A stretch of 64,000 nt of DNA from DASZUK01 sp963844575 (GTDB lineage: Bacteria; Actinomycetota; Acidimicrobiia; Acidimicrobiales; RAAP-2). Of this stretch, positions 52,216 to 61,033 are shown piece by piece. Numbering within the stretch: the stretch's first letter is position 1; the number at the start of each line of letters is the position of its first letter. A program made the translations under genes and the position numbers. The notes beneath the pieces are model-generated. The model ran no database searches. It saw only the letters and a list, made by a program, of their open reading frames with translations, and had not been told where the DNA came from. Location of the stretch: NCBI GenBank assembly GCA_963844575.1, contig CAWJOU010000005.1, forward strand, positions 186,001 to 250,000, read 5' to 3'.

Positions 52216-53220
52216 ATGCCCATTCCCATCCGTCAGAACCTCCGCATCGGTGCCCACCTGATGAAGCACCGGCTGAAGAAGGACAAGCACTACCCGTTCA
52301 TCGTCGAGATCGAGCCGCTCTTCGCCTGCAACCTGTCCTGCCCGGGCTGCGGCAAGATCCAGCACCCGACCGACATCCTCCGCAAGCGGCTGTCGGTCGA
52401 GGACATCCTCGGCGCGGTCGAGGAGAGCGGGACGCCGATGGTCTCGATCGCCGGCGGTGAGCCGCTGCTGCACCCCGACATTGCCAACATCGTCCAGGAG
52501 CTGACGAAGCGGAAGGTGTACGTCTACCTGTGCACCAACGCCGTCCTGTTGCGGCGGCGCATGGAGAAGTTCACGCCGTCCCGTTACTTCTCCTGGGTGG
52601 TCCACATCGACGGCCTCGGTGAGCGCCACGACGCCGCCGTCGACCGTCCCGGCGTCTTCGACGAGGCCGTCGCGGCCATCCGGCAGGCCAAGGAGCGCGG
52701 CTTCCGCGTGACGACGAACTCGACGTTCTTCAACACCGATTCGCCCAAGACCGTCCGGGACGTCCTGGACTTCTTGAACAACGACCTCTCCGTCGACGCC
52801 ATGATGATCTCCCCGGCCTACGCCTACGAGAAGGCCCCCGACCAGGAGCACTTCTTGGGGGTCGAGCAGACCCAAAAGCTCTTCCGCGATGCCTTCGCCG
52901 GCAAGCGGAAGGGCTGGCGCCTCAACCACTCGCCCCTCTTCTTGGACTTCTTGGAGGGCAAGACCGACTTCGCGTGCACCGCCTGGGGTGTCCCCAGCTA
53001 CTCGGTGCTCGGCTGGCAGCGGCCCTGCTACCTGATGGCCGACGGCTACGCCTCCAGCTACAAGGAGCTCGTCGAGACCACCGACTGGGACGCCTACGGC
53101 CGTGGTAAGGACCCGCGTTGTGCCAACTGCATGGCCCACTGCGGCTACGAGCCGTCGTCGGTCATCGCCACGATGGGCTCCATGCGCCAATCCCTCCGCG
53201 CTCTCGTCAACACCCACTGA
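52216..53220 (+). CDS. hpnH: adenosyl-hopane transferase HpnH (radical SAM)
   Basis: A 334-residue radical SAM enzyme with CNLSCPGCGK and the GGEPLLHPD SAM motif, and a C-terminal Cys cluster (RCANCMAHCGYEP). HpnH adds the 5'-deoxyadenosyl group to diploptene, the first step to C35 bacteriohopanepolyols. It begins directly after the ispH stop. HpnG, which would remove adenine next, is not in this operon. Confidence 0.96.
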   Translation: MPIPIRQNLRIGAHLMKHRLKKDKHYPFIVEIEPLFACNLSCPGCGKIQHPTDILRKRLSVEDILGAVEESGTPMVSIAGGEPLLHPDIANIVQELTKRKVYVYLCTNAVLLRRRMEKFTPSRYFSWVVHIDGLGERHDAAVDRPGVFDEAVAAIRQAKERGFRVTTNSTFFNTDSPKTVRDVLDFLNNDLSVDAMMISPAYAYEKAPDQEHFLGVEQTQKLFRDAFAGKRKGWRLNHSPLFLDFLEGKTDFACTAWGVPSYSVLGWQRPCYLMADGYASSYKELVETTDWDAYGRGKDPRCANCMAHCGYEPSSVIATMGSMRQSLRALVNTH

Positions 53221-53224
53221 GCCC

Positions 53225-55267
53225 GTGGCCGCACTGCGCATCCCGTCCGCCACACCTACTACGCCTGATGAAGCCCATGTGCTGGCTCCGTCCGCGGCGC
53301 CGGCCGCAGCTGCCGTCGACCAGCGCGGCGACCAGCGACGGGGATTGGAGCCGTTCCCGGAGGCTGCCGACCCCCTTGCTCGGCCGGCCGGCCGGATCGG
53401 CGCCGGACCGGATGGGTCGGGTGATTTGGGCGGTCTGAGCCCGGCCGCCGTCCGCAGCCTCGACCGCGCCGGCCTCGATCGGCTCGCGGCCGAGCTGCGG
53501 CGGTTCCTCGTCGAGACCGTCGCCGAGACCGGCGGACACCTCGGGTCGAACCTCGGCGCGGTCGAGCTGACGCTCGCGCTCCATCGCGTCTTCGACTCGC
53601 CGACCGACCGGCTCGTCTGGGACACCGGCCACCAGGCGTACGTGCACAAGGTGCTGACCGGCCGCGCCGACGACTTCGCCCACCTCCGCCGAGCCGGTGG
53701 ACTGTCCGGCTACCCGAACCGGACCGAGTCCGCCCACGACATCGTCGAGAACAGCCACGCGTCGACCGCCCTCTCGTACGCGGACGGTCTCGCCCGGGCC
53801 GACGCGCTCAGCAGCCGGCTCGCCGGTGAGCCGCTGGCCGACCAGTCCATCGGCGGTCGCCGCGTCGTCGCGATCATCGGCGACGGCGCCCTGACCGGCG
53901 GACTCGCGTACGAAGCGCTCAGCAACATCGGCGCCGCCGGCACCCCCGTCGTCATCGTCCTGAACGACAACGGCCGGTCGTACTCGCCGACCGTTTCCCG
54001 TCTCACGACCGCTACCGCTCGTGAAGGAGCTGGCGGCGTAGGAAGAGCTGGCGACGAGGTCCCGCACGGGGCGCCCGACCAGGCAGACCGGACACCGGGG
54101 TCGTTCTTCGGTGCGCTCGGGCTCCGGTACTGCGGTCCGGTCGACGGCCACGACATCGACGCCGTCGAGGATGCCCTGCGGTGGGCCACCCGTTGCGGCG
54201 GCCCTGTCGTCGTCCACGCCCACACCGTCAAGGGTCGCGGCTACCTCCCGGCCGAGACCGACGCCGAGAAGTGCCTGCACGACGTCGGTCCGTTCGACGC
54301 CGCGACCGGCCGACCCAAGCTCGAACTGCCGCCGCCGACCTATACCCAAGCGTTCAGCACCGCGCTGGTCGCCGAAGCCGAACGTCGACCGGACGTCGTC
54401 GCCATCACCGCGGCGATGGCCGGGCCGACCGGACTGCTGCCGTTCGCCCACCGGTTCCCCGATCGCTTCGTCGACGTCGGTATCGCCGAGCAGCACGCGG
54501 TCGCGGCAGCCGCCGGAATGGCCATGGGCGGCCTCCGGCCGGTCGTCGCGATCTACTCGACGTTCCTCAACCGGGCGTGGGACCAGCTCTACTACGACGT
54601 CGGCCTGCACCGGCTGCCCGTCGTCTTCTGCATCGATCGCGCCGGCGTCACCGGCGACGACGGCCCGAGCCACCACGGCCTCCTCGATCTCGCGCTGCTC
54701 ACCAAGGTTCCCGGGATGACCGTCTTCGCGCCGTCCTGCTACGACGACGTCGCCGAGATGCTCCGGCACGCCCTCGACATCACCGACGGACCGGTCGCCA
54801 TCCGCTGGCCGAAGACCGCGGCCCGCGTCGACGGCTCTCCCGGTCACGGCGCGACCGGCCGTCTGCTCCGCTACGGCGCCGGCCGACAGGTCTGCCTGCT
54901 CGGACTCGGCAAGCTCGTCGGCGCCTGCGAAGACGCGGCCGAACGGCTCGCCGACCGCGGGATCGACGCGTCGGTCTGGGACGTCCGCGTCGCGTCGCCG
55001 CTCGACGATGTCATGCTCGACGATGCCTTCGACCACCGCCTCGTCGTGACCGCGGAGGACGGGATCATCGACGGCGGCGTCGGCTCGATGGTCGCCGCCG
55101 CCCTTCGCCGGCGAGCCCGGCCCGGATCGGCCCCCCCGTCGGTCGTGACCTGCGGCCTGCCGGTCGCGTACCTCCCGCACGGCAAGGCCGACGACATCCT
55201 CGTGACCCACCGTCTCGACGGTGCCGGTCTCGCCGAGGACGCCCTCCGGGCTTTCGCCACGCTCTGA
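53225..55267 (+). CDS. dxs: 1-deoxy-D-xylulose-5-phosphate synthase
   Basis: A 680-residue thiamine-diphosphate enzyme, entry step of the MEP pathway. LGSNLGAVELTLALHRVFD, the ThDP site GDGALTGGLAYEALSNIG, DVGIAEQHAVAAAAGMA and GDDGPSHHG are diagnostic. GTG 53225 gives a low-complexity N-terminal extension of about 65 residues. It is 4 nt after hpnH and closes the operon. Confidence 0.94.
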   Translation: MAALRIPSATPTTPDEAHVLAPSAAPAAAAVDQRGDQRRGLEPFPEAADPLARPAGRIGAGPDGSGDLGGLSPAAVRSLDRAGLDRLAAELRRFLVETVAETGGHLGSNLGAVELTLALHRVFDSPTDRLVWDTGHQAYVHKVLTGRADDFAHLRRAGGLSGYPNRTESAHDIVENSHASTALSYADGLARADALSSRLAGEPLADQSIGGRRVVAIIGDGALTGGLAYEALSNIGAAGTPVVIVLNDNGRSYSPTVSRLTTATAREGAGGVGRAGDEVPHGAPDQADRTPGSFFGALGLRYCGPVDGHDIDAVEDALRWATRCGGPVVVHAHTVKGRGYLPAETDAEKCLHDVGPFDAATGRPKLELPPPTYTQAFSTALVAEAERRPDVVAITAAMAGPTGLLPFAHRFPDRFVDVGIAEQHAVAAAAGMAMGGLRPVVAIYSTFLNRAWDQLYYDVGLHRLPVVFCIDRAGVTGDDGPSHHGLLDLALLTKVPGMTVFAPSCYDDVAEMLRHALDITDGPVAIRWPKTAARVDGSPGHGATGRLLRYGAGRQVCLLGLGKLVGACEDAAERLADRGIDASVWDVRVASPLDDVMLDDAFDHRLVVTAEDGIIDGGVGSMVAAALRRRARPGSAPPSVVTCGLPVAYLPHGKADDILVTHRLDGAGLAEDALRAFATL

Positions 55268-55375
55268 CCGGCCAGACGACCGGTAGCAGCGTCATCGCCC
55301 GATCCCCGCCGGGCCTGACCTGGCCCGATCTGGCCTGATCCTCGCCAGGCCTGATCCCCCCCCCCAGGGCCAGGC

Positions 55376-55420
55376 CTGGCCTGGCCTGGCCTGGCCTGGC
55401 CTGGCCTGGCCTGGCCTGGC
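55376..55420. repeat. 5-bp tandem repeat (CTGGC)x9
   Basis: Nine perfect copies downstream of dxs, preceded by C-rich and CTGATC-type degenerate repeats. Prone to length variation. Confidence 0.9.
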
Positions 55421-55644
55421 GTGTCCCGGGGGCTCCGCACACCCCTGGGACCTCGGATGGGGTGCTCGGGCGTCTGGTCACCAGGCCCACCGGGTGATCC
55501 AGCCATGAGAAAACTCACTTTTATTCATTTGTCAGGCGTTTTCCATTCCCCCTGTCATCTTGATCCCGACGCTGGCCACCTGATCCGAGAGGGTCATCTC
55601 TTCCATCTCCACATCTGGCGTTGCTATTTTCATGTAATAACGTC

Positions 55645-55659
55645 CTTGAAATCTTCAAG
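55645..55659. promoter_or_regulatory. perfect inverted repeat CTTGAA-atc-TTCAAG
   Basis: A 6-3-6 palindrome 57 nt upstream of the secreted protein start, in an AT-rich stretch. Candidate operator. Confidence 0.4.
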
Positions 55660-55715
55660 CACATAACGTAAAGTTTCTTTCTGCTGCGAAGCAGCGCTGT
55701 TACTTGGGAGGGACC

Positions 55716-56394
55716 ATGTCGGCAGGTAACGGGCGGTCGGGCCGAGGCGCGCACGCCGCTAGCAGGCAACCACGGGCAAAAAGGGTCAGCCCGAAGGCCA
55801 AGGTCGCTGGGGCCATCTTCGGCGCCCTTCTCGCAGCATCAGTTGGCTATGCGGCGTCCAATTGGGTCGTCGGTCTGAACTCGGGATCGAACGGAGAGGC
55901 CGAGTCGACCGCGGCGCACAATCTGACGATCAGCGCCGTCGCGACACCGGCTCCCTCGCACCTGCTCTACCCAGGATCGACCGGCGATGTCGTCGTGACG
56001 ATCACAAATCCCAACCCGTTCCCGGTCACCCTTTCGGCCCTGAAGCTGCCGGCGAGCACCGCGTTCGCCGCCGGCTTCACGACGGGCGCGCTGACGACAT
56101 CGAAGACCGGCTGCGCGGTCACGTCCGGGACGACAGGGACCCAGGTGATCTGGACCGGCGCAACCACCAGTGGATCGTCGCACACGCTCGCGACCGCCCT
56201 GAAGGTCGCGGCGTCCGGCAACACCGGCGACCCGCTCAAGGTCGTCCTCACAGGCGAGGCGACGATGGGCATCGAGCGCGCCGACAGCCTGCCAATCGGC
56301 CTACTTCTCGATGCCGTCCCTGACCGGCGTCACGGCGACCGCCGGCATCACAGGGACCGTGACGCCGAGCCCGGCGTCGGACACGTACAGCTGA
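55716..56394 (+). CDS. secreted Ig-like/adhesin-type protein, frameshifted near 56271
   Basis: From ATG 55716 (GGGAGGGACC upstream) the first frame gives a basic start and a membrane/signal segment (VAGAIFGALLAASVGYAASNWVV), then a beta-sandwich-like exported domain (VVVTITNPNPFPVTLSALKLP, then TGCAVTSGTTG). After TGEATMG the frame changes. The natural ending (SSAPTACQSAYFSMPS up to TPSPASDTYS, TGA 56392-56394) is in the +1 frame. A one-base insertion near 56271 would explain it: a real mutation, a sequencing error or recoding. Role unknown, likely surface-exposed. Confidence 0.6.
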
Positions 56395-56399
56395 GTCCA

Positions 56400-56840
56400 A
56401 TGATCGCCAGGGCGGCCGCCGTCGGGTTGGTCGCGGCTGCCGCGATCAACCTGGCCATCGAGCCGCCAGCCGGCGCCGTGTGGGGCGTGCTGCTCGCGCT
56501 CGGCGGCAGTCGGCACGGTTCGTCGGCGTCAACCGACCTCGTCGCACCGACCGGGGCGAAGGCGACGTGCACCTCGCTCATCAGCCTGACCGTTCACGTC
56601 GCGTGGAACGCGGTGACGCACGCGTCGACCTACCGCGTCTGGCGGTCAACGTCGAAGACAACCGGGTACTCGGTCGTCGCGTCCGGCATCACGGCGACGT
56701 CGTGGACAAGCAGCGGCCTCAGCGCCGGCACGTTCTACTTCGAGGTCTCCGCCACAACCGGGACGCACTGGGCCGGCCCCAACTCCGTGGCGAGCAACTC
56801 GATCACGATCGCCCTCGCCTGCGTACCGCCGACACTGTGA
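56400..56840 (+). CDS. secreted fibronectin type III-like protein
   Basis: A 146-residue protein. A signal peptide (MIARAAAVGLVAAAAINLA) is followed by one beta-sandwich domain with fibronectin type III character: LTVHVAWNAVTHASTYRVWRS, then GTFYFEVSATTG. It starts 5 nt after the end of the preceding secreted protein and probably belongs with it at the cell surface. Convergent with the thiolase gene. Confidence 0.65.
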   Translation: MIARAAAVGLVAAAAINLAIEPPAGAVWGVLLALGGSRHGSSASTDLVAPTGAKATCTSLISLTVHVAWNAVTHASTYRVWRSTSKTTGYSVVASGITATSWTSSGLSAGTFYFEVSATTGTHWAGPNSVASNSITIALACVPPTL

Positions 56841-56841
56841 C

Positions 56842-58071
56842 TTACCGGGTGACGATCACCGACGAGCCGTGGCCGAACAGCCCCTGGTTGGCCGTGACGG
56901 CCACCCGGGCGCCGTCGACCTGCCGGCCGTCGGCCTGGCCGCGGAGCTGCCAGACGCACTCACAGACCTGGGCGATCGCCTGGGCCGGGATGGCCTCGCC
57001 GAAGCACGACAGGCCGCCGCTCGGGTTGACCGGAATGCGACCGCCGATCGTCGTCGCGCCGTCGCGCAACAGCTTCTCCGCCTCCCCTTCGCCGCAGAGC
57101 CCGATGTCCTCGTACCAGTCGAGCTCGAGCGCGGAAGAGAGGTCGTAGACCTCCGCGAGATCGACGTCCTCCGGGCCGATCCCGGCCTCCTCGTACGCCG
57201 CCCGGGTGATCGACGGCCGGAAGCCGGACCCGTCCACGACCCCGCCGGCCGCGGCCGAGTCGGTCGAGAAGTTCGGCATCTCGATGACCGTGCTCGGGAA
57301 CCGCGGCGTGACCGTCGAGACCGCGGAGACCGTGACGAGCGGCTCCCCCGCGCCGTGCCGCCGGGCGAAGTCGAGGCTGGACAAGATGAGTGCGGCCCCG
57401 CCGTCGGACGTCGCGCAGATCTCGAGCAGCCGCAGCGGGTCGGCGACGATCGGCGACGCCAGAACCTCGTCGACCGTGACCTCCTTGCGGTAGCGGGCGT
57501 ACGGGTTCGCCAGGCCGTGCCGGGCGTTCTTGACCTTCACCGTCGCGAAGTCCTCGTCGGTCGCGCCGAACCGGTCCATCCGCCGGCGGGCGTAGAGCGC
57601 GAAGTACGTCGGGTTCGTCGCACCCATCAGGTGGAACCGCAGCCAGTCCGGGTCGTCCTTGCGTTCGCCACCGACCGGCGCGAAGAAGCCCTTCGGCGTC
57701 GTGTCCGCCCCGACGACGAGGGCGACGTCACAGAGCCCGGCCAAGATCTGCGCCCGGGCACTGGCGATCGCCGACGCGCCCGACGCGCACGCCGCGTAGC
57801 ACGACGACACTCGTGCGCCAGTCCAGCCGAGGGCCTGGGCGAACGTCGCGCCGGCGATGAACCCGGGATAGCCGTTGCGGATCGTGTCCGCGCCGGACAC
57901 GAACTGGACGTCCTCCCAGCGCAGGCCGGCATCGCGGAGCGCGTCCCGAGCGGCCGCCACGCCGTACTCGACGAAGTTGCGCCCCCACTTGCCCCACGGG
58001 TGCATCCCCGCGCCGAGCACCGCGACGCGGGTGTCCCGCCCGTTCGGGCTCCCGATCATGTCGTCAGCCAT
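56842..58071 (-). CDS. thiolase / lipid-transfer (Ltp-type) protein with Cys
   Basis: A 409-residue thiolase-superfamily enzyme. The nucleophilic Cys region is SSCYAACASGASAIA. C-terminal PVNPSGGLSCFGEAIPAQ and GHGSSVIV are typical of the thiolase His/Cys blocks. It overlaps the DUF35 gene upstream by 8 nt, forming a thiolase-DUF35 pair. Likely acts on acyl-CoA chains from steroids or other lipids. Confidence 0.88.
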   Translation of the reverse strand: MADDMIGSPNGRDTRVAVLGAGMHPWGKWGRNFVEYGVAAARDALRDAGLRWEDVQFVSGADTIRNGYPGFIAGATFAQALGWTGARVSSCYAACASGASAIASARAQILAGLCDVALVVGADTTPKGFFAPVGGERKDDPDWLRFHLMGATNPTYFALYARRRMDRFGATDEDFATVKVKNARHGLANPYARYRKEVTVDEVLASPIVADPLRLLEICATSDGGAALILSSLDFARRHGAGEPLVTVSAVSTVTPRFPSTVIEMPNFSTDSAAAGGVVDGSGFRPSITRAAYEEAGIGPEDVDLAEVYDLSSALELDWYEDIGLCGEGEAEKLLRDGATTIGGRIPVNPSGGLSCFGEAIPAQAIAQVCECVWQLRGQADGRQVDGARVAVTANQGLFGHGSSVIVTR

Positions 58072-58540
58072 CGGCTCCTCCCTCGTTCTTCGCGGAGGCT
58101 ACCGGCCGCCACTTCCAGACCAGGTACTCGTGGTCGTCATCCTCGTACAGCAGGCCGAGGACGAGCTCGACCTCGTCGCCGACCGTCAGGTCGTCGACCG
58201 AGACGCCCGGGACGACCTGGCCCATGACGACCATCTTCTCGGCCGCCAACTCGACCGCGGCGAGCGTGAACGGGACGTACGGGTCCGCGGCGACGTACGG
58301 CGGCGGCGGTTGGTACCGGGCGTCCGTGTACGACCAGACCTTGCCCCGGCGCGACAGCCGTACCGGCTCGAACTCGATACCCTCGCAGGCCGGGTTACGG
58401 CACGCGAACTGTTCCGCCGGGAACGCGAACGTTCCACAGACCGTGCACCGGCTGCCGAGCAGCGCCGGGGCCTCGTCGTCCATCGTGAACCAGCCGTCGA
58501 GGGCCGGCACCCGCTTCTTCCCGCTGTCCGCAGTGCTCAT
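58064..58540 (-). CDS. DUF35 zinc-ribbon/OB-fold partner protein
   Basis: A 158-residue protein. The zinc ribbon SRCTVCGTFAFPAEQFACRNPAC is complete, and an OB-fold follows (GKVWSYTDARYQP, VVMGQVVPGVSVDDL). ATG 58540 is chosen as the family-consistent start. It probably forms a complex with the overlapping thiolase, as in ChsH2-type systems. Confidence 0.88.
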   Translation of the reverse strand: MSTADSGKKRVPALDGWFTMDDEAPALLGSRCTVCGTFAFPAEQFACRNPACEGIEFEPVRLSRRGKVWSYTDARYQPPPPYVAADPYVPFTLAAVELAAEKMVVMGQVVPGVSVDDLTVGDEVELVLGLLYEDDDHEYLVWKWRPVASAKNEGGADG

Positions 58541-58571
58541 TGGGCCATTGTGGCCGAAAACGAGCGCTCGT

Positions 58572-58596
58572 CCAAACAGCTCGAACGACCAAACAG
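58572..58596. promoter_or_regulatory. repeated CCAAACAG in divergent promoter region
   Basis: Two copies (58572-58579 and 58589-58596), 17 nt apart, beside a palindromic GAGCGCTC. They lie between the divergent DUF35 and acyl-CoA dehydrogenase genes. Candidate operator for a shared regulator. Confidence 0.35.
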
Positions 58597-58658
58597 CCAG
58601 GTCGAGGCCGTCGACCGCGCTTGCCGACCACCCCCCGGTGTGCCAGATTCTCCGCCGG

Positions 58659-59891
58659 ATGGACCTTACCTTCACGCCCGCCCAGGAGTCGTTCCGCGCC
58701 GAGGCGCGGGCGTGGCTCGAGAGCCACGTGCCGGCTCCCGGGAGCCTCGCGTCCCTCGACACCGCGGACGGCTTCGAGCAGCATCGCGAGTGGGAGCGGA
58801 CGCTCGCCGCGGACCGCTGGTCGGTCGTCAGCTGGCCGACCGAGTACGGCGGCCGCGACGTCGGCATCTTCGAGTGGCTGATCTTCGAAGAGGAGTACTA
58901 CCGGGCGCAGGCGCCGAAGCGGGTCAGCCAGAACGGCATCTTCCTCCTCGCGCCGACGATGCTCGAGTACGGGACGCCGGAACAGAAGACGCGGTTCCTG
59001 CCGCCGATGGCCGTGGGTGACGAGATCTGGTGCCAGGGGTGGTCGGAGCCGGACGCCGGCAGTGACCTCGCGGGCATCCGCAGCCGGGCCGTCCGGGCAA
59101 CCGGTGACGACGGGTGGCTGCTGACCGGGCAGAAGACGTGGTGCTCGCGCGGCGCGTTCGCGGAATGGTGCTTCGGGATCTTCCGCACCGACCCCGATGC
59201 GGAGCGGCACCGCGGCCTGACGTACTTCCTCATCCCGATGGCCGCCGACGGCGTCACCGTCCGGCCGATCCCGCAGCTCGACGGCGAGACCGGCTTCGCG
59301 GAGGTCTTCTTCGAGGATGTCTTCGTCCCCGACGAGCACGTCCTCGGCGGGGTCGGCGACGGTTGGAAGGTCGCGATGTCGACGGCCGGCAGCGAGCGCG
59401 GACTGAGCCTGCGTAGCCCGGCCCGCTACACCGAGGCCGCGGCCCGACTCGTCGAGCTGTACGCGGACCGTGGCCGTCCGGCCGGCCGGATCGCCGACGA
59501 CGTCGCCCGGGCGTACATCGACGCCGAGGCGTACGAGCTCGGGACGTACTGGATGGCGTCGCGGGCCGCGGACGGCCACACCGTCGGCGCGGAGGCGAGC
59601 TGCAACAAGATCTTCTGGTCCGAGACCGACCTGGCGATCCACGCCGCCGGCCTCTCGCTGCTCGGCCCGGACGCTGAACTGCTCGAACGGTCGCCGGCCC
59701 ACCCAGACGCAACCGGAACGAGCGCGGCCGGCACCGGCACTGGTATCGGCACCTCGAGCGAAGCTGACGCCCATCCGGGCCCGTGGCTCGACGGCTATCT
59801 GTTCGCGCTCGCCGGGCCGATCTACGCGGGGACGAACGAGATCCAACGCAATGTCGTCGCCGAGCGTCTGCTCGGGTTGCCGAGGAGCTAG
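58659..59891 (+). CDS. acyl-CoA dehydrogenase (FadE-like, larger subunit)
   Basis: A 410-residue acyl-CoA dehydrogenase. MDLTFTPAQESFRAEARAW is the N-terminus, then GWSEPDAGSDLAGI, and GPIYAGTNEIQRNVVAERLLGL at the C-terminus. Side-by-side unequal acyl-CoA dehydrogenases often form alpha2-beta2 enzymes that act on steroid side-chain CoA esters (ChsE1-ChsE2 type). A Ser/Thr/Gly-rich loop near 350-370 is inserted. Confidence 0.88.
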   Translation: MDLTFTPAQESFRAEARAWLESHVPAPGSLASLDTADGFEQHREWERTLAADRWSVVSWPTEYGGRDVGIFEWLIFEEEYYRAQAPKRVSQNGIFLLAPTMLEYGTPEQKTRFLPPMAVGDEIWCQGWSEPDAGSDLAGIRSRAVRATGDDGWLLTGQKTWCSRGAFAEWCFGIFRTDPDAERHRGLTYFLIPMAADGVTVRPIPQLDGETGFAEVFFEDVFVPDEHVLGGVGDGWKVAMSTAGSERGLSLRSPARYTEAAARLVELYADRGRPAGRIADDVARAYIDAEAYELGTYWMASRAADGHTVGAEASCNKIFWSETDLAIHAAGLSLLGPDAELLERSPAHPDATGTSAAGTGTGIGTSSEADAHPGPWLDGYLFALAGPIYAGTNEIQRNVVAERLLGLPRS

Positions 59892-59896
59892 CGAGC

Positions 59897-61033
59897 ATGC
59901 GATTCGCGTTTACCGAGCAGCAGCTCGAGCTGCGGACGGCCGTGCGCCAGGTTCTCGACCGCGAGTGCACGACCGCTGACCTCCGAGCGATCGTCGACAG
60001 CCACGACCACAGCGCCGGCCGGTCGGCCGAACGCTGGGCGGTGCTCTCCGAGCTGGGCGCACCGGGTGTCCTCGTCGCGGAAGACCGCGGCGGGCTCGGG
60101 TTGACGGACGTCGAGCTCGTCGGCGTCCTCGAAGAGGCCGGCTGGGCTGGCCTCCCGGAGCCGCTCGCCGAGTCGGCCGCGCTGGCCGCACCGCTGCTCG
60201 CCGCCGCGGTCGGGCTGGCCGCGGACGGTGCAGCCGCCCACGCCGTCGCCGAACGGTCGCTGCCGATGATCGCCGGCGGCGAGCTCATCGCGACGGTCGG
60301 TGGCGTCGACGTGACCGCCGACGGGCTCGTGACGGCGACCCATGCAATCACCCAGGGGACGGTCGTCACCGAGCGGGTAGCCGGCGCGAGTCGGGCCGGC
60401 TTGTTCCTCCTCGCATGGGAAGCCCCGAGGCTGGGCTGGCAGGTCCACGCGGTGCCCGCCGACGCGGTCGACGTGACCGTGACGCCGTCGATCGACGGCA
60501 CCCGGGACCTGGGCACCGTCGAGTGGACGCCGTGGCCGCACACCGTCGTCGCGTCCGGTGCCCATGCGACGACCGTCGTCGGCGATCTCGCGGACCGCAC
60601 CGCCGTGGCGTACGCGGCCGAGCTGCTCGGCCTGGCCGACCGGATGATCACGATCGCCGCCGACTACGCGAAGGATCGCCAGCAGTTCGGCAAGCCGATC
60701 GGCAGCTTCCAGGCCGTCAAGCACCACTTGGCGAACGCCCGGGTGAAGCTCGAGTTCGCCCGACCGGCCACCTACCGGGCCGCCGACTCCCTCGCCCGCC
60801 AGCTCCCTGACCGGTCCGAGCATGCGTCGATGGCCAAGGCCCTCGCCTCCGACGCCGCGGACCTCGCCGCCCGGGTCGCCCTCCAGGTGCACGGCGCGAT
60901 CGGCTACACGTGGGAGTGCGACCTGCAGCTCTTCATGAAGCGGGCGTGGGCCCTCTCGGCGGCCGGTGGTGACGCGACGACCCATCGGGCCCGGGTGCTC
61001 GCGGCCGCGCTCGACGAGCTGGCGCCTGGTTAG
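59897..61033 (+). CDS. acyl-CoA dehydrogenase (FadE-like, second subunit)
   Basis: A 378-residue acyl-CoA dehydrogenase starting 5 nt after the first. MRFAFTEQQLELRTAVRQVL, later DYAKDRQQFGKPIGSFQAVKHHLA (FAD/helical core), and QVHGAIGYTWECDLQLFMKRAW. The N-terminal half is diverged like the FadE28-type subunit. Probably the partner of the upstream protein. Its stop overlaps the convergent HNH gene by 4 nt. Confidence 0.88.
   Translation: MRFAFTEQQLELRTAVRQVLDRECTTADLRAIVDSHDHSAGRSAERWAVLSELGAPGVLVAEDRGGLGLTDVELVGVLEEAGWAGLPEPLAESAALAAPLLAAAVGLAADGAAAHAVAERSLPMIAGGELIATVGGVDVTADGLVTATHAITQGTVVTERVAGASRAGLFLLAWEAPRLGWQVHAVPADAVDVTVTPSIDGTRDLGTVEWTPWPHTVVASGAHATTVVGDLADRTAVAYAAELLGLADRMITIAADYAKDRQQFGKPIGSFQAVKHHLANARVKLEFARPATYRAADSLARQLPDRSEHASMAKALASDAADLAARVALQVHGAIGYTWECDLQLFMKRAWALSAAGGDATTHRARVLAAALDELAPG

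Larger units (their letters stand above)
55268..55715. other. 448-bp intergenic region: GC repeats then AT-rich leader
   Basis: The left half holds (CTGGC)x9 and a run of ten C. From 55500 the composition becomes AT-rich, with CTTGAA-atc-TTCAAG (55645-55659), two ATAACGT copies, and a small stem CTGCT-gcga-AGCAG (55681-55694) just before the ribosome site of the secreted protein. It likely ends dxs transcription and contains the promoter for the next gene. Confidence 0.55.

Noticed and set aside
55376..55420. Possible CRISPR-like array downstream of dxs
   Set aside because: Perfect 5-bp repeats without spacers.
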